DNA of 64,000 bases from Streptomyces sp. ISL-100 (lineage in GTDB: Bacteria > Actinomycetota > Actinomycetes > Streptomycetales > Streptomycetaceae): contig NZ_JAGGOK010000010.1 in the NCBI RefSeq assembly GCF_018614615.1, positions 1 to 64,000 on the forward strand, written 5' to 3'. The translations under genes and the position numbers were made by a program. Each line of letters starts with the position of its first letter. Positions within the stretch are counted from its first letter, which is position 1. The notes beneath the pieces were generated by a model, which worked only from the letters and a program-made list of their open reading frames with translations, searched no databases and was not told where the DNA came from. This document shows positions 9,301 through 16,824 of this stretch, piece after piece.

Positions 9301-10088
9301 GCGAGCATCGCGACCTGGCCGACGGCGGGCACGGACTGGAGGGCGGGGGTGTAGCGGGAATTCAGCCGTACGGTCCGCATGCGCCCGGCGAAGAGCCGCC
9401 GGCTGACCTCGCGCAGCTTGCCGGTCTCCTGGTCCTCCTGGCCGAAGCCCTTCACGACGCGTACACCGGAGACGGCCCCGTCGACGACGCCGGCGACGGC
9501 GGCGGCCTGGCCCTGGGCGTACCAGGTGGCCGGGAAGAGCCGGGTGCGGCTGCGCTTGGCGATGAACCACAGGGCGGGGGCGACGGCGAGGGCGACGAGG
9601 GTGAGGAGCGGCGAGAGCCACGCCATGATCCCGAGCGAGATGAAGAACAGCAGGAAGTTCCCGATGGTCATCGGGAGCATGAAGAGGAGGCCCTGGATGA
9701 GCTGGAGGTCGCTGGTGGCGCGGCCGACGACCTGACCGGTGGAGAGCTCGTCCTGGCGGCGTCCGTCGAGGCGGGTGATGGTCCCGTACATCTCGGTGCG
9801 GAGGTCGTGCTGGACGTCGAGGGCGAGGCGGCCGCCGTAGTAGCGGCGGATGTAGGTGAGGCCGTAGACGACGACGGCGGCGACTATGAGGAGCCCGGTC
9901 CATACGGCGAGGGAGCGCGTCTTGGCCCCGATGACGTCGTCAATCACCACCTTGGTGATCAGCGGGACGAGCGCCATGACGGCCATGCCGCCGAGCGACG
10001 ATACGAGTGCGAGCACGACATTGCGCCGGTACCTCCAGGCATAGCCCGCCAGCCGCCGTGCCCACCCTTGATCTGCCGCCGACGCCAC
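6348..10088 (-). CDS. Fused two-half ABC exporter (TMD-NBD-TMD-NBD)
   Basis: The frame is open from a TTG at 10130, but the GTG at 10088 has GGGAGG just upstream, giving about 1246 residues. Layout: six-helix domain (about 20-300), first ATPase domain (about 330-560), charged linker (about 570-680), second six-helix domain, second ATPase domain (about 1010-1240). ATPase 1 has GSSGSGKST, LSGGQ and the Walker B end LLLLDDATSAVD. ATPase 2 has GETGAGKST, the variant signature LSAGQ and LLLDEATAALD. The Asp in place of the catalytic Glu in domain 1, with LSAGQ in domain 2, matches the degenerate site of heterodimeric exporters, here fused into one chain. Substrate unknown; lipid or drug export is the family norm. 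Confidence 0.92.
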   Translation of the reverse strand: MASAADQGWARRLAGYAWRYRRNVVLALVSSLGGMAVMALVPLITKVVIDDVIGAKTRSLAVWTGLLIVAAVVVYGLTYIRRYYGGRLALDVQHDLRTEMYGTITRLDGRRQDELSTGQVVGRATSDLQLIQGLLFMLPMTIGNFLLFFISLGIMAWLSPLLTLVALAVAPALWFIAKRSRTRLFPATWYAQGQAAAVAGVVDGAVSGVRVVKGFGQEDQETGKLREVSRRLFAGRMRTVRLNSRYTPALQSVPAVGQVAMLALGGWLATRGEITLGTFVAFSTYLAQLVGPVRMLAMVLTVGQQARAGVERVLELIDTEPSIEDGTKELPADAPATVEFDDVSFGYDDDRPVLDGFSLEIRSGETVAVVGSSGSGKSTVSLLLPRFYDVSHGAVLVGGHDVRELTLDSLRAAIGLVPEDSFLFSDTVRANIAYGLPDATEEQILTAARAAQADRFISELPNGYDTTVGEHGLTLSGGQRQRIALARAILTDPRLLLLDDATSAVDARVEHEIHEALKSVMAGRTTLLIAHRRSTLNLADRIAVIDGGRLSDIGTHEELQERSALYRRLLTDPDELGGVSPGHILTKAPDPAEDRSVQAELDAEFDAERGITPELWVRDETSPDDRAATDHAPGMPATPELLAQVEALPPANDVPAVDEMRAVQPEESYGLRRLLRGFGLPLLVSLALVAVDAGMGLLLPVMIRHGIDDGVTKLALGAVWAAAGLALLSVVVQWIAQTAEIRMTGRTGERVLYALRLKIFAQLQRLGLDYYERELTGRIMTRMTTDVDALSTFLQTGLVTAFVSVVTFFGIMIALLVIDVQLALVVFATLPVLIIGTYFFRKSSVKAYELARDRVGLVNADLQESVSGLRIVQAFRRERTGAERFAKRSDSYRQARVRGQWLISIYFPFVQLLSSVAAAAVLIVGAGRVDAGTLTTGALVAYLLYIDLFFAPVQQLSQVFDGYQQATVSLRRIQELLQEPTSTAAADRPREVPSLRGEIAFKDVRFQYGGDGDEEEALSGIDLRIPAGQTVAFVGETGAGKSTVVKLVARFYDPTSGRITADGTDLRDLDITAYRHRLGVVPQEAYLFAGTVRDAIAYGRHDATDAEVEAAARAVGAHDMIATLDGGYLHEVAERGRNLSAGQRQLIALARAELVDPDILLLDEATAALDLATEAQVNQATDRLTGRRTTLVVAHRLTTAARADRVVVMDHGRVVEDGTHDELLALEGTYARLWRTFVGEDEPAAV

Positions 10089-10261
10089 GCTGATGCCTCC
10101 CGATCGTCCTGCCCTACCGGAAGTCACCAACGCGGTGAGGTGCGGATTTCATCCCGCCGCTGCGAATACGGGTCTCTGGTCCTAGGACCCCGTCACTCGT
10201 TCGGCGGACTTCCTGACTGTTTCCTCGAGTCATACACTGGAGTATCTATACATTCGGCTGC

Positions 10262-10645
10262 ATGGAAGATCCTTTTGTGGTCGAGATCGAGCCGGAGGTC
10301 CGGCTGTGGCTCATGAACCTGTCCGATTCGGACTATCTCGTAGTCGAGCACGTGACCAATCGACTCTTGAACCACCCGACGACTCTCGGTGAGCCATACT
10401 CGCGTTACTTGGGCGATGGGGTCCGGGAGCTGCGCTTCGATCTGGGCAACAACCGCGACGCCATACGGATCCCGTACTGGCTCGCACCAGGGCGGAGGGT
10501 GGTACTCCTGACGGTCTTCCGCAAGACACGGCCGCGCGAAGACGCCGAGGTCGCGCGTGCCAAGCGGGCCAGGACAATCTGCGCAGCCGAGCACGAGTCC
10601 GCGCACGAGGAATTCACGCGTGCCGTCAAGAGAGGAGAAGTGTGA
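10262..10645 (+). CDS. HigB/RelE-type toxin (Gp49-like)
   Basis: A 127-residue protein with the organisation of phage Gp49-like / HigB toxins. It contains VREL-FDLGNNRDAIRIPYW and VVLLTVFRKT, followed by a basic helical tail (RPREDAEVARAKRAR). Such proteins cleave mRNA on the ribosome when not bound by antitoxin. It directly precedes an XRE gene with a 4-base overlap, the toxin-first order typical of higBA. The ATG at 10262 has no clear Shine-Dalgarno sequence; tatctatac just upstream may be a -10 element, so the transcript could be nearly leaderless. Activity is inferred from family and pairing. Confidence 0.8.
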   Translation: MEDPFVVEIEPEVRLWLMNLSDSDYLVVEHVTNRLLNHPTTLGEPYSRYLGDGVRELRFDLGNNRDAIRIPYWLAPGRRVVLLTVFRKTRPREDAEVARAKRARTICAAEHESAHEEFTRAVKRGEV

Positions 10646-10986
10646 TGGTGAGTCACGCTCATTGGAAGCTCGCCAGGGACCGGAAGGTCGCCCAGGGCAT
10701 CTCGGAAGATCCAGAGGTGACCAAACGGCGCGAAGAGATCAGCCTCGCATTCGATCTCGGTCAGGCGGTGTACGACCGGCGTACCGAGCTGGGGATCTCG
10801 CAGACCGAGCTCGCGCAGCGCGCCGGCATGACGCAGCCGCAGATCTCCAAGCTGGAGCTGGGCGGCACCATGCCGACGCTGCCGCTGCTCGCGCGGCTGG
10901 CGCGGGCAATGGAGGCCTCGCTGAGCGTGGAGCTCGACGGTGACACGTCCGTCGTCGCCTTCCACGCACGTACCACCGCCGCCTGA
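10642..10986 (+). CDS. HigA-type XRE antitoxin
   Basis: About 114 residues. A canonical XRE helix-turn-helix lies at about residues 45-98 (RTELGISQTELAQRAGMTQPQISKLE), preceded by an N-terminal stretch probably contacting the toxin. It should neutralise the adjacent RelE-like protein and repress the shared promoter. Starts possible at GTG 10642, ATG 10645 or GTG 10648; agaggagaag at 10631-10640 fits ATG 10645 best by spacing. It overlaps the toxin stop, indicating translational coupling. Confidence 0.85.
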   Translation: MMVSHAHWKLARDRKVAQGISEDPEVTKRREEISLAFDLGQAVYDRRTELGISQTELAQRAGMTQPQISKLELGGTMPTLPLLARLARAMEASLSVELDGDTSVVAFHARTTAA

Positions 10987-10999
10987 CGGAACCGGTCCG

Positions 11000-11917
11000 T
11001 CAGGACTTCGGCACCGCCGGGATCGCCTCGCGGGGCGTCTGAGTCGGGGCGTACAGGGTCGATGGGGAGGCCGTCGGGTTGAGGGCCTTGTGGATCGCGC
11101 GGGACACGGCCTGGATGGTGTTCACGCCGTCGTTCATGGTGGCGTTGTCGTGGGTGAGCACCGTGATCGCGTAGTCGTGGCCGTTGCCGGTGAACGCGCC
11201 GATGGAGTGGACCCGCCAGCCGTGCGTGGAGCGGGGCAGCCAGCCGTTCTTGACCTGGATCTTGGCGGTGGACGGGGCGCCGGCCGGAGTGCCCCAGCGC
11301 TGGGAGGAGATGACCTTGCCCATCAGACCGAGGGTGTACTTCCGCGAATTGTCGCTCAGGACGGTGTTCTTCGCGGTGAGCAGCGCGAGCAGCTTCTGCT
11401 CGTCGCGGGCGGTGATCTGGGTCAGGCCCCAGTAGCCGCCGGTGCCCGGCACGGTCTGGGTCATCCCGGCGGCGGCCAGGAAACCCTTGATCTTCGTCAT
11501 GCCGAGCTGCCGCCACAGCGTGCTGGTGGCGTTGTTGTCCGACTTCGTGATCATGTCGGTGGCGAGCGTGGCCTCGCGGGACGTCAGGTAGCGGTTGGTC
11601 TTCTTCGCGTCCCACAGCAGCGTGGCGAGAACGGTCACCTTGACCACGCTCGCCGAGTCGTACTTCTGCGTGGCGCGCAGGGTGCAGTTGGTCTTGGTGG
11701 TGCGGTCGTACAGCGAGATCGCGGTCGTGGACTTCCGCCCCTTGAGCGCCTCGGTGATGCCCGTGGTCAGCTTGGCCGCGAGCCCGGTCTTCGCCGAGGT
11801 GCAGACCACCGTCGGCGCGGTGGCGGCAGCGGCGGGCGCCGCGGCGGCGAGCGGCGCGAGCACGCCCCCGGCCAGTGCTGCGGCGATCGCGGCGCGCGTT
11901 ATTCGGCTGTGCGTCAT
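11000..11917 (-). CDS. Exported class A beta-lactamase-like serine hydrolase
   Basis: A 305-residue protein starting at the ATG at 11917; the open frame extends to 12037 but lacks a signal-like start there. Signal peptide about residues 1-32 (Ala-rich, AAAA-type site). The class A landmarks are present: SVVK (Ser90-Lys93, the SxxK nucleophile), SDN (126-128) and KNG (223-225) where beta-lactamases have KTG or KSG. This fits the Streptomyces beta-lactamase-related serine hydrolases (Beta-lactamase2 family), which may act on peptidoglycan or be inactive against drugs. It converges on the antitoxin gene with a 13-base gap. Confidence 0.8.
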   Translation of the reverse strand: MTHSRITRAAIAAALAGGVLAPLAAAAPAAAATAPTVVCTSAKTGLAAKLTTGITEALKGRKSTTAISLYDRTTKTNCTLRATQKYDSASVVKVTVLATLLWDAKKTNRYLTSREATLATDMITKSDNNATSTLWRQLGMTKIKGFLAAAGMTQTVPGTGGYWGLTQITARDEQKLLALLTAKNTVLSDNSRKYTLGLMGKVISSQRWGTPAGAPSTAKIQVKNGWLPRSTHGWRVHSIGAFTGNGHDYAITVLTHDNATMNDGVNTIQAVSRAIHKALNPTASPSTLYAPTQTPREAIPAVPKS

Positions 11918-12199
11918 GGTGTGGTCTTCCGTCCCCTCGTGCGTCTGGTGAAGAAGACACTTCGGGGGCCGAAAGGTTGTACGGGCTTCAGCTCGAAGCC
12001 CACGGCAGCCGCGCTTAACCGGGCCGTCCGTGCACAACGCCGCATCCGTCAGCTCGAAGAGCGCGTCGCTGCGGGTGCAGGGCAGTCGTGGAACTCGATC
12101 CGGAAGCGGGAGAGCACCGACAAGGTGTCGACGGTGATGGTCGCTGAGTGGGTCGGCTTCAACGTGATCGACACCGAACGGCTCGACTGGGCGTGACAG

Positions 12200-12412
12200 T
12201 TGCGGCGCAGCTTTCGGCCAGCCAGGTCTTCAACGGCTGGCGGGGATTCCAGGAGGCCAGGGAGAACAGCACGGACACCGAGGAGTTGCCGGTGCGGCGT
12301 TCGATGAGGCCCTGAAGCAGCCGGATCAGCAGCACGCTCTTGCCCCCGCCGGCTCGCCAAGGATCACCGGACGCCGGGTGGGCATCCGGTCGGTGAACAC
12401 TTCTCGAGCCGA
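12200..12412 (-). pseudogene. Remnant of a NACHT-type NTPase domain
   Basis: On the minus strand one frame reads VFTDRMPTRRPVILGEPAG (about 12408-12350). A second frame continues GGKSVLLIRLLQGLIERR and then VLFSLASWNPRQPLKTWLAE (about 12352-12210). Joined, they give a P-loop (GEPxGxGKS) followed by the SLASW-type motif typical of NACHT NTPases in Streptomyces. A single-base shift breaks the P-loop, and no N- or C-terminal domains remain, so this is a decayed fragment. The rest of 11918-12520 contains no gene I can support. Confidence 0.5.
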
Positions 12413-12520
12413 AGAACCGACGTTGACGCGCCCACGCCAACAACGTACGCTCCGCCCTCGCTGATGATCACTCAGCGCATTTCCCCTGCTCAACCATGCA
12501 AAAGAGAAGGTGTGTTCCGC

Positions 12521-12932
12521 ATGCAGAAGTCACGCATAGCCATTGTTGGCGGCATGGTTCAGTACGTTGGTGCTGACGCTGGCGCCGTCCGCGTTCGCCA
12601 ACTGGAGCAGCAATCTAGATGGTGTGATGTCGGGCTTCGAGTCCCGCAGATGGGACGACCAGCAGTACACGGAGATCCGCTTCACGGGATGCGACCAGGG
12701 CTACGCAACGAGCGTGGACGTCAACCTGTGGGAGGACGTCGCCTTGAACTACGACAACTACAAGGGAGACCACACCTTCACCAAGTGTTTCGATAACAGC
12801 ACTTCCGTCAGCGCGGGAACGTTCAGCGGCCTTCCGGTCAACAACTACTACTTCAAGATCGGCACCATCGGCGGGTCCAACCAGCTGTGGGTCCGGGACG
12901 TTGACGTCGACACCACTCTGGCTGACAGCTGA
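12521..12932 (+). pseudogene. Small secreted beta-rich protein, frameshifted in the signal peptide
   Basis: The ATG at 12521 follows agagaagg and encodes MQKSRIA. The next frame supplies a perfect signal-peptide core and cleavage region (LLAAWFSTLVLTLAPSAFA) followed by about 110 mature residues starting NWSSNLDG. One extra base near 12542 separates the two frames; a TAG at 12537 blocks any upstream start in the long frame, leaving only TTG 12543 or 12546. So either translation begins at TTG with a signal peptide lacking positive charge, or the gene carries a +1 shift. The mature part has two Cys (FTGC and KCFD) and many aromatic and beta-prone residues. It precedes the ABC transporter genes and may be functionally linked. 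Confidence 0.55.
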
Positions 12933-13019
12933 TAGCTGACAACTGACGTGCGGCGGCGGGGACTCCCATGGGGGCCACGCCGCCGTGTGATCTGGCACCG
13001 CTCCCCAGGAGACCGTCCC

Positions 13020-14303
13020 TTGAGCCTTCTCGCACGATTGCGCGCCAGCAGCGCGTTCTGGTTCGCCCCCTTCGCGATAGCCCTCACCCTGCTCAGTTAC
13101 TTCTTCGGCAGCTCCGGCCCTCGCCCTGGCCACCTTGGCTACGCGCCCACCCTCGTCGCCAACGCGCTGGGGCCTCTGTACACCTTCGCCTACGCCACGG
13201 TGGCGGCCTTGGCGGTGTGGGAGAGTGGGCGGCTGGCCAAGAGCAAGATCTGGGAGATGGCGCCAACCCGTTCCCGTTATCACATCGCCGCGCAGGCGCT
13301 TCTTCCCGCACTCCTGCTCGCCTGGCTGATGCTGGTGCTGCCCGTGACCATGGCGCTGGTTGAGACCGGCACTCTTCCCACGCTCGGCAGCGCGTATCCC
13401 CTGCTGATGGCGATGACCGTCTGTGTAGCCCATGCCGCCATCGGATTCGGAATCGGCCGCCATGCGCCACACATGATCGCTGCGCCGGTGGCCGCCGTGC
13501 TCACCTTCATCGTGGTCGGGTCGACCGTCACCACCGGAGAATGGTGGAAGCGCCATGTCTCCGGCCAGTACCCCGAGATTCCCATGTTCGGCGAAGTGGC
13601 CGGCCCCGCCACGCTGATGCCGCACATCCTCTTTACCGGCAGCATCGCCGGCGCCGTGGCCCTTCTGTGGCTGCCGGTGCGCGTCCTGCTGTTGCGCGTG
13701 GCGCTCGCCGGCGCCCTGGCCTTCGCCGGGACGACGGGTGCCCAGCACATGGTTCAGGGCTGGGGTCCGACCCCTCCATTGCTGACCGGATACGGCACGC
13801 TGACGTGCGTGGGCCACGCGCCGAAGGTATGCATGGCGGAGGGCACGGCCGACAACATCGACTCCGTGCACCGGTACGCCGAATCCGTACTCAAGGACTA
13901 CCGGGCGGTCGGGGTGCCGAACCCGGAGCTGATCACCGATACATCTGCGGATGGGAGACATCCCCGCCCCTCCACGTCAAAGGTCTGGAGAGCCGCACTG
14001 TCCGTGGGTGGGCGACACGGAAACGTACGGTTCCAGGTGATGCGCTCCGCACTGCACTACTCGTGCAGGCATCCCGATCCGGTCACGGCGCGGTCCCTCG
14101 GACTGTGGACTGCCGAGGTGACCGGCGAGGAAGCCGCCTACCGCGATCGCATGCAGCAGGAACAGCAGCCGAGCAGCCTGACCCCCGCGGAGCAGTCCCA
14201 GATCCGCGAAGGGGTCGACAAGATCAAGCGCGCGTCCGCCCAGCAGCAGGGCGCTTGGTTCGAACAGAGTCTGAACCGCGCATGCAGTAAGGGCGCCGAG
14301 TGA
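13020..14303 (+). CDS. ABC transporter-associated membrane protein with large C-terminal domain
   Basis: I place the start at TTG 13020, where aggagac lies 6-10 bases upstream (the frame is open from 12948), giving about 427 residues. Six or so hydrophobic helices occupy the first 240 residues (FAPFAIALTLLSYFF, ALLLAWLMLVLPVTMAL, IAAPVAAVLTFIVVG and others). The last 180 residues are soluble, with Cys near TLTCVGHAPKVCM and HYSCRHP. The GTG/ATG of the next gene overlaps its stop and an ATPase follows, so it is probably a permease subunit of that transporter. I recognise no specific family for the C-terminal domain. Confidence 0.7.
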   Translation: MSLLARLRASSAFWFAPFAIALTLLSYFFGSSGPRPGHLGYAPTLVANALGPLYTFAYATVAALAVWESGRLAKSKIWEMAPTRSRYHIAAQALLPALLLAWLMLVLPVTMALVETGTLPTLGSAYPLLMAMTVCVAHAAIGFGIGRHAPHMIAAPVAAVLTFIVVGSTVTTGEWWKRHVSGQYPEIPMFGEVAGPATLMPHILFTGSIAGAVALLWLPVRVLLLRVALAGALAFAGTTGAQHMVQGWGPTPPLLTGYGTLTCVGHAPKVCMAEGTADNIDSVHRYAESVLKDYRAVGVPNPELITDTSADGRHPRPSTSKVWRAALSVGGRHGNVRFQVMRSALHYSCRHPDPVTARSLGLWTAEVTGEEAAYRDRMQQEQQPSSLTPAEQSQIREGVDKIKRASAQQQGAWFEQSLNRACSKGAE

Positions 14304-14887
14304 TGTGGTGGTTTCGAGCCCGACGGGCTCACAGTGTCCTCCCCGTGGGCATGGCGGCCTTCCTTGTCTTCCTCCTGCTGATCCAGGACAAGGCCAGCGC
14401 ACTGCCGAGCTTCGGATCCAGTGGTTCTGTGACCGTCCGGCTGGCCGTCTTCGTCCCGATCCCGCTGGTGGCGGCCCTGATGATGAGTCTCGAATCGCGC
14501 ATGAAGGCGCCGGAGATCAGCGGGATCCGCCGGGTCGCACTGCGGGACACGGCACTCGTCGTCGCCGTCGTCGCCGCGGCCGTATCGGCGAGCTTCGCAC
14601 TGGGAGCACTGACCGGTTCGCAGGTGGCTCAGGCAGCGGGACGCAATGTCGCCTTCCTGACCGGTCTGATGCTGCTGGGCCGCGCTCTGTTCCGCCAGTC
14701 GGGTGCGCTGCTTCCCACGGCTTGGCTGATGACCGTGGTGCTGGTCGGCTTCCGTACCTCCAACGACCCCTACCCCTGGACCATCGTCCCCGAGCCCGTG
14801 GGCGCCCCGCACGCCGCAGCCGGCGCCGTCCTGATGCTCATCGTCGGCATCCTCGCCCAGCTCCGTACTTCAAGGAAGTTCGCATGA
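14300..14887 (+). CDS. Membrane protein, second subunit of ABC locus
   Basis: A 195-residue protein with about five to six hydrophobic helices (MAAFLVFLLLIQ, AVFVPIPLVAALMMSL, TALVVAVVAAAVSASFALGAL, VAFLTGLMLLGRALF, AAGAVLMLIVGILAQL). The start GTG at 14300 (or ATG 14303) overlaps the stop of the preceding gene, and its stop overlaps the ATPase start, so the three genes are translationally coupled. It is probably a transmembrane subunit of the same ABC system. No characterised relative is recognised. Confidence 0.7.
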   Translation: MMWWFRARRAHSVLPVGMAAFLVFLLLIQDKASALPSFGSSGSVTVRLAVFVPIPLVAALMMSLESRMKAPEISGIRRVALRDTALVVAVVAAAVSASFALGALTGSQVAQAAGRNVAFLTGLMLLGRALFRQSGALLPTAWLMTVVLVGFRTSNDPYPWTIVPEPVGAPHAAAGAVLMLIVGILAQLRTSRKFA

Positions 14888-15612
14888 CTCTCGAACTGAC
14901 CTCCTGCACCTATGCCTACCGGCGCTGGAGCTCGCCCATCCTGAAGGAGTTCAGCTACCGGCTTCCCTCCGGCCTGACGATTCTGCTGGGGCCCAACGGA
15001 GCCGGAAAGTCGACGCTGCTGAAGCTGGCCGCCTCTGTCACCCGCCCCCGCTCCGGCACCGTCACTCTCGACGGCCTGGACTCCCAGACCAATGCCTACC
15101 GCCGCGCCGTCGCGTGGATGCCGCAGGACATCACACCCATGCCCTCCCTGACGGCCCGCTCGTACGTCGCCTATGTCGGCTGGCTCAAGGGCATGAACCG
15201 CCGCGACGCCTGGGACCAGGCGGCACGCGCGCTCGACCGGGTCGAGCTCATGGACAAGGCCGACGTAAAGAGCAGTCAGCTCTCGGGCGGTCAGCTACGC
15301 CGTGTGGGCGTGGCGGCGGCCCTGGTGCACGACGCCCGGGTGCTCCTCCTCGATGAGCCCACGGCGGGTATGGACCCCCGTCAGAGGCGGGTCTTCAGGA
15401 ATGTCCTGAACGGCCTCACCGATGAGGTGTCCGTGCTGATGTCCACCCATGACGTCGCCGACCTGGCCGAGGAAGCCGACCATGTCACCGTGCTCGACGG
15501 GGGGCGCATCCTGCTCTCAGGCGCCACGAGCACGTTCCTGGCCCACGCCCCCGCCGACGCCGTCCCGGCACGCGCGGCGGAAGCTGCGTACACCAGCCTG
15601 CTGGGCGGCTGA
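14884..15612 (+). CDS. ABC transporter ATP-binding protein
   Basis: A 242-residue ATPase with Walker A GPNGAGKST (about residues 38-46), signature LSGGQ, Walker B LLLDEPTAGMD, and an H-loop in STHD. The single-domain architecture, the C-terminal tail rich in Ala, and its place directly after two membrane proteins fit an export-type (ABC-2-like) transporter. The ATG at 14884 overlaps the upstream stop by 4 bases. Substrate unknown. The small secreted protein at the head of the locus and the soluble domain of the first permease suggest a role in exporting or sensing a peptide or protein; this is inference. Confidence 0.9.
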   Translation: MTLELTSCTYAYRRWSSPILKEFSYRLPSGLTILLGPNGAGKSTLLKLAASVTRPRSGTVTLDGLDSQTNAYRRAVAWMPQDITPMPSLTARSYVAYVGWLKGMNRRDAWDQAARALDRVELMDKADVKSSQLSGGQLRRVGVAAALVHDARVLLLDEPTAGMDPRQRRVFRNVLNGLTDEVSVLMSTHDVADLAEEADHVTVLDGGRILLSGATSTFLAHAPADAVPARAAEAAYTSLLGG

Positions 15613-15720
15613 GTCGGCCCGTTCGCGCCACAAAGCCGGGAGGACGCCGAAGGCGGAGCCCGCCTCCGGCACGCCCCTGGCGGCCTTCGCCCCCAAACCG
15701 CAGCTGACACACCCGCCACT

Positions 15721-15780
15721 GAGCAGGGTCGGGGACTGGCGCGGTGGCTGACGCTCCGTTTCCAGTCCCCGACCCTACTC
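15721..15780. terminator. Long inverted-repeat terminator after the ABC operon
   Basis: Arms 15721-15739 and 15762-15780 are 19 bases each with a single mismatch (gagcaggg against gagtaggg), separated by a 22-base loop. No T-run follows, as is usual in Streptomyces. It lies between the ABC operon and the convergent GntR gene and could work in both directions. The rest of 15613-15921 holds no gene. Confidence 0.75.
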
Positions 15781-15870
15781 AGCTGCCGTCGACGTCGGTC
15801 GAGCTCCGTGCCGGTGGCGTTGTCGGACTCATGCGTCGAAGCAGCCGTCGGCCGACCACCGCCGGCGTTT

Positions 15871-15908
15871 GGTGCGTCGGTGCGTCGGTGCGTCGGTGCG
15901 TCGGTGCG
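15871..15908. repeat. Tandem octamer ggtgcgtc
   Basis: Four perfect copies of ggtgcgtc plus a partial fifth, lying just beyond the stop codon of the GntR gene. It looks like slippage-generated sequence; no function is evident. Confidence 0.85.
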
Positions 15909-15921
15909 AACATCCGCAGGG

Positions 15922-16683
15922 TCACGCGTCGAAGTCGTACTCCAGGATGTACGCCGACGCGTCCAGGACCATCTCGTTCACCTCGACCACGCGGCCTCGC
16001 TCGGCGAAGGCCGTGCGACAGATGAGGACGACCGGGGTGCCGAGCGCCAGGCCGAGCCGGTCGGACTCCTCCGCACTCGGCATGCGTGAGCGGATTTCCT
16101 CGCGGAAACGGACCGGCTTGGAGCCGACCTCGTCGAGGCGGGCGTAGATGCCGCCGGGGCCGGTGTCCGCCTGGGTAATCGTCGTTCCCGCGACAAGTTC
16201 GGCGTCGAGGTAGGAGGTGGCCAGGAGGACCGGCCTGCCGTCGAGGACGAACCTACGGCGGCGGACGCACACGGGCGCACCCTCCGGGATACCGAGGACA
16301 CGCGCGATCCCGTCCGGCGCTGCCTCCTCCGTCACCGAGATCAGGTCGACCACCAGGTCCCGGCCCTCGGTATCGGCCGCCCAGACGGACTGCCCCATTC
16401 CCCACAACGTCGATGAGAGCCGCTGCACGCCCCGGCGCCGGATGGGCCTGAACTCCCGTACGAAGACACCCGAACCCTTACGTGCTTCGACCAGGCCCTC
16501 CGACTGGAGGACGCCGAGTGCCTGCCTCGCGGTCATCCGCGCGACGGCGTACGTGGCCATGAGGTCGTTCTCTCCGGGCAGACGGTCTCCCGGACCGTAC
16601 TCCCCCGCCTCGATCGCCGCCTTCAGTTCGGCGACGATGCGCTGGTACTTGGGCTGTCGTCGGTCGGCGCCCTGGCTACCCAT
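15922..16683 (-). CDS. GntR-family regulator (HutC/UTRA type)
   Basis: A 253-residue repressor. The open frame begins at 16767, but the ATG at 16683 starts MGSQGADRRQPKYQRI, the normal beginning of a GntR winged helix. The DNA-binding domain is residues 10-80 (ENDLMATYAVARMTARQALGVLQSEGLVEARKGSGVFV). The C-terminal domain (about 90-250) with DLISVTEEAAP and PVCVRRRRFVLDGRPVLLATSYLDAELV is of the UTRA ligand-binding type. Palindromes centred on tctaga in the divergent intergenic region are its likely operators, so it should control itself and the ATPase gene. Ligand unknown. Confidence 0.88.
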   Translation of the reverse strand: MGSQGADRRQPKYQRIVAELKAAIEAGEYGPGDRLPGENDLMATYAVARMTARQALGVLQSEGLVEARKGSGVFVREFRPIRRRGVQRLSSTLWGMGQSVWAADTEGRDLVVDLISVTEEAAPDGIARVLGIPEGAPVCVRRRRFVLDGRPVLLATSYLDAELVAGTTITQADTGPGGIYARLDEVGSKPVRFREEIRSRMPSAEESDRLGLALGTPVVLICRTAFAERGRVVEVNEMVLDASAYILEYDFDA

Positions 16684-16700
16684 GGAGAGTCCCCTCTGAT

Positions 16701-16714
16701 CATCCCTAGACATC
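16701..16714. promoter_or_regulatory. Degenerate GntR operator copy
   Basis: catccctagacatc, an imperfect version of the palindrome found at 16775 and 16825, located 18 bases upstream of the GntR start codon. Its position suits autorepression. Confidence 0.45.
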
Positions 16715-16774
16715 CTAAGCAGCTGTCTCCAGCCACGAGCCGCCACCCCATGGGCACACGCGACCAATCACGAA

Positions 16775-16788
16775 CATCTCTAGAGATG
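16775..16788. promoter_or_regulatory. GntR operator, perfect palindrome
   Basis: catctctagagatg is a perfect 14-base palindrome in the divergent region between the GntR and ATPase genes. The centre fits HutC-subfamily operators. It is the best of three related sites. Confidence 0.7.
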
Positions 16789-16824
16789 CCTTGACCCGCA
16801 TCCGCTCGCCGCGCTTCACTCGCA

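Noticed and set aside
6429..10316. 1295-codon plus-strand ORF opposite the ABC exporter
   Set aside because: Frame shadow caused by GC-rich codons. The minus-strand protein has all ABC motifs.
12037..12196. Plus-strand reading RIRQLEERVAAGAG..., a possible coiled-coil transposase fragment
   Set aside because: Too short and without any second motif; only a vague resemblance to IS-associated helical proteins.
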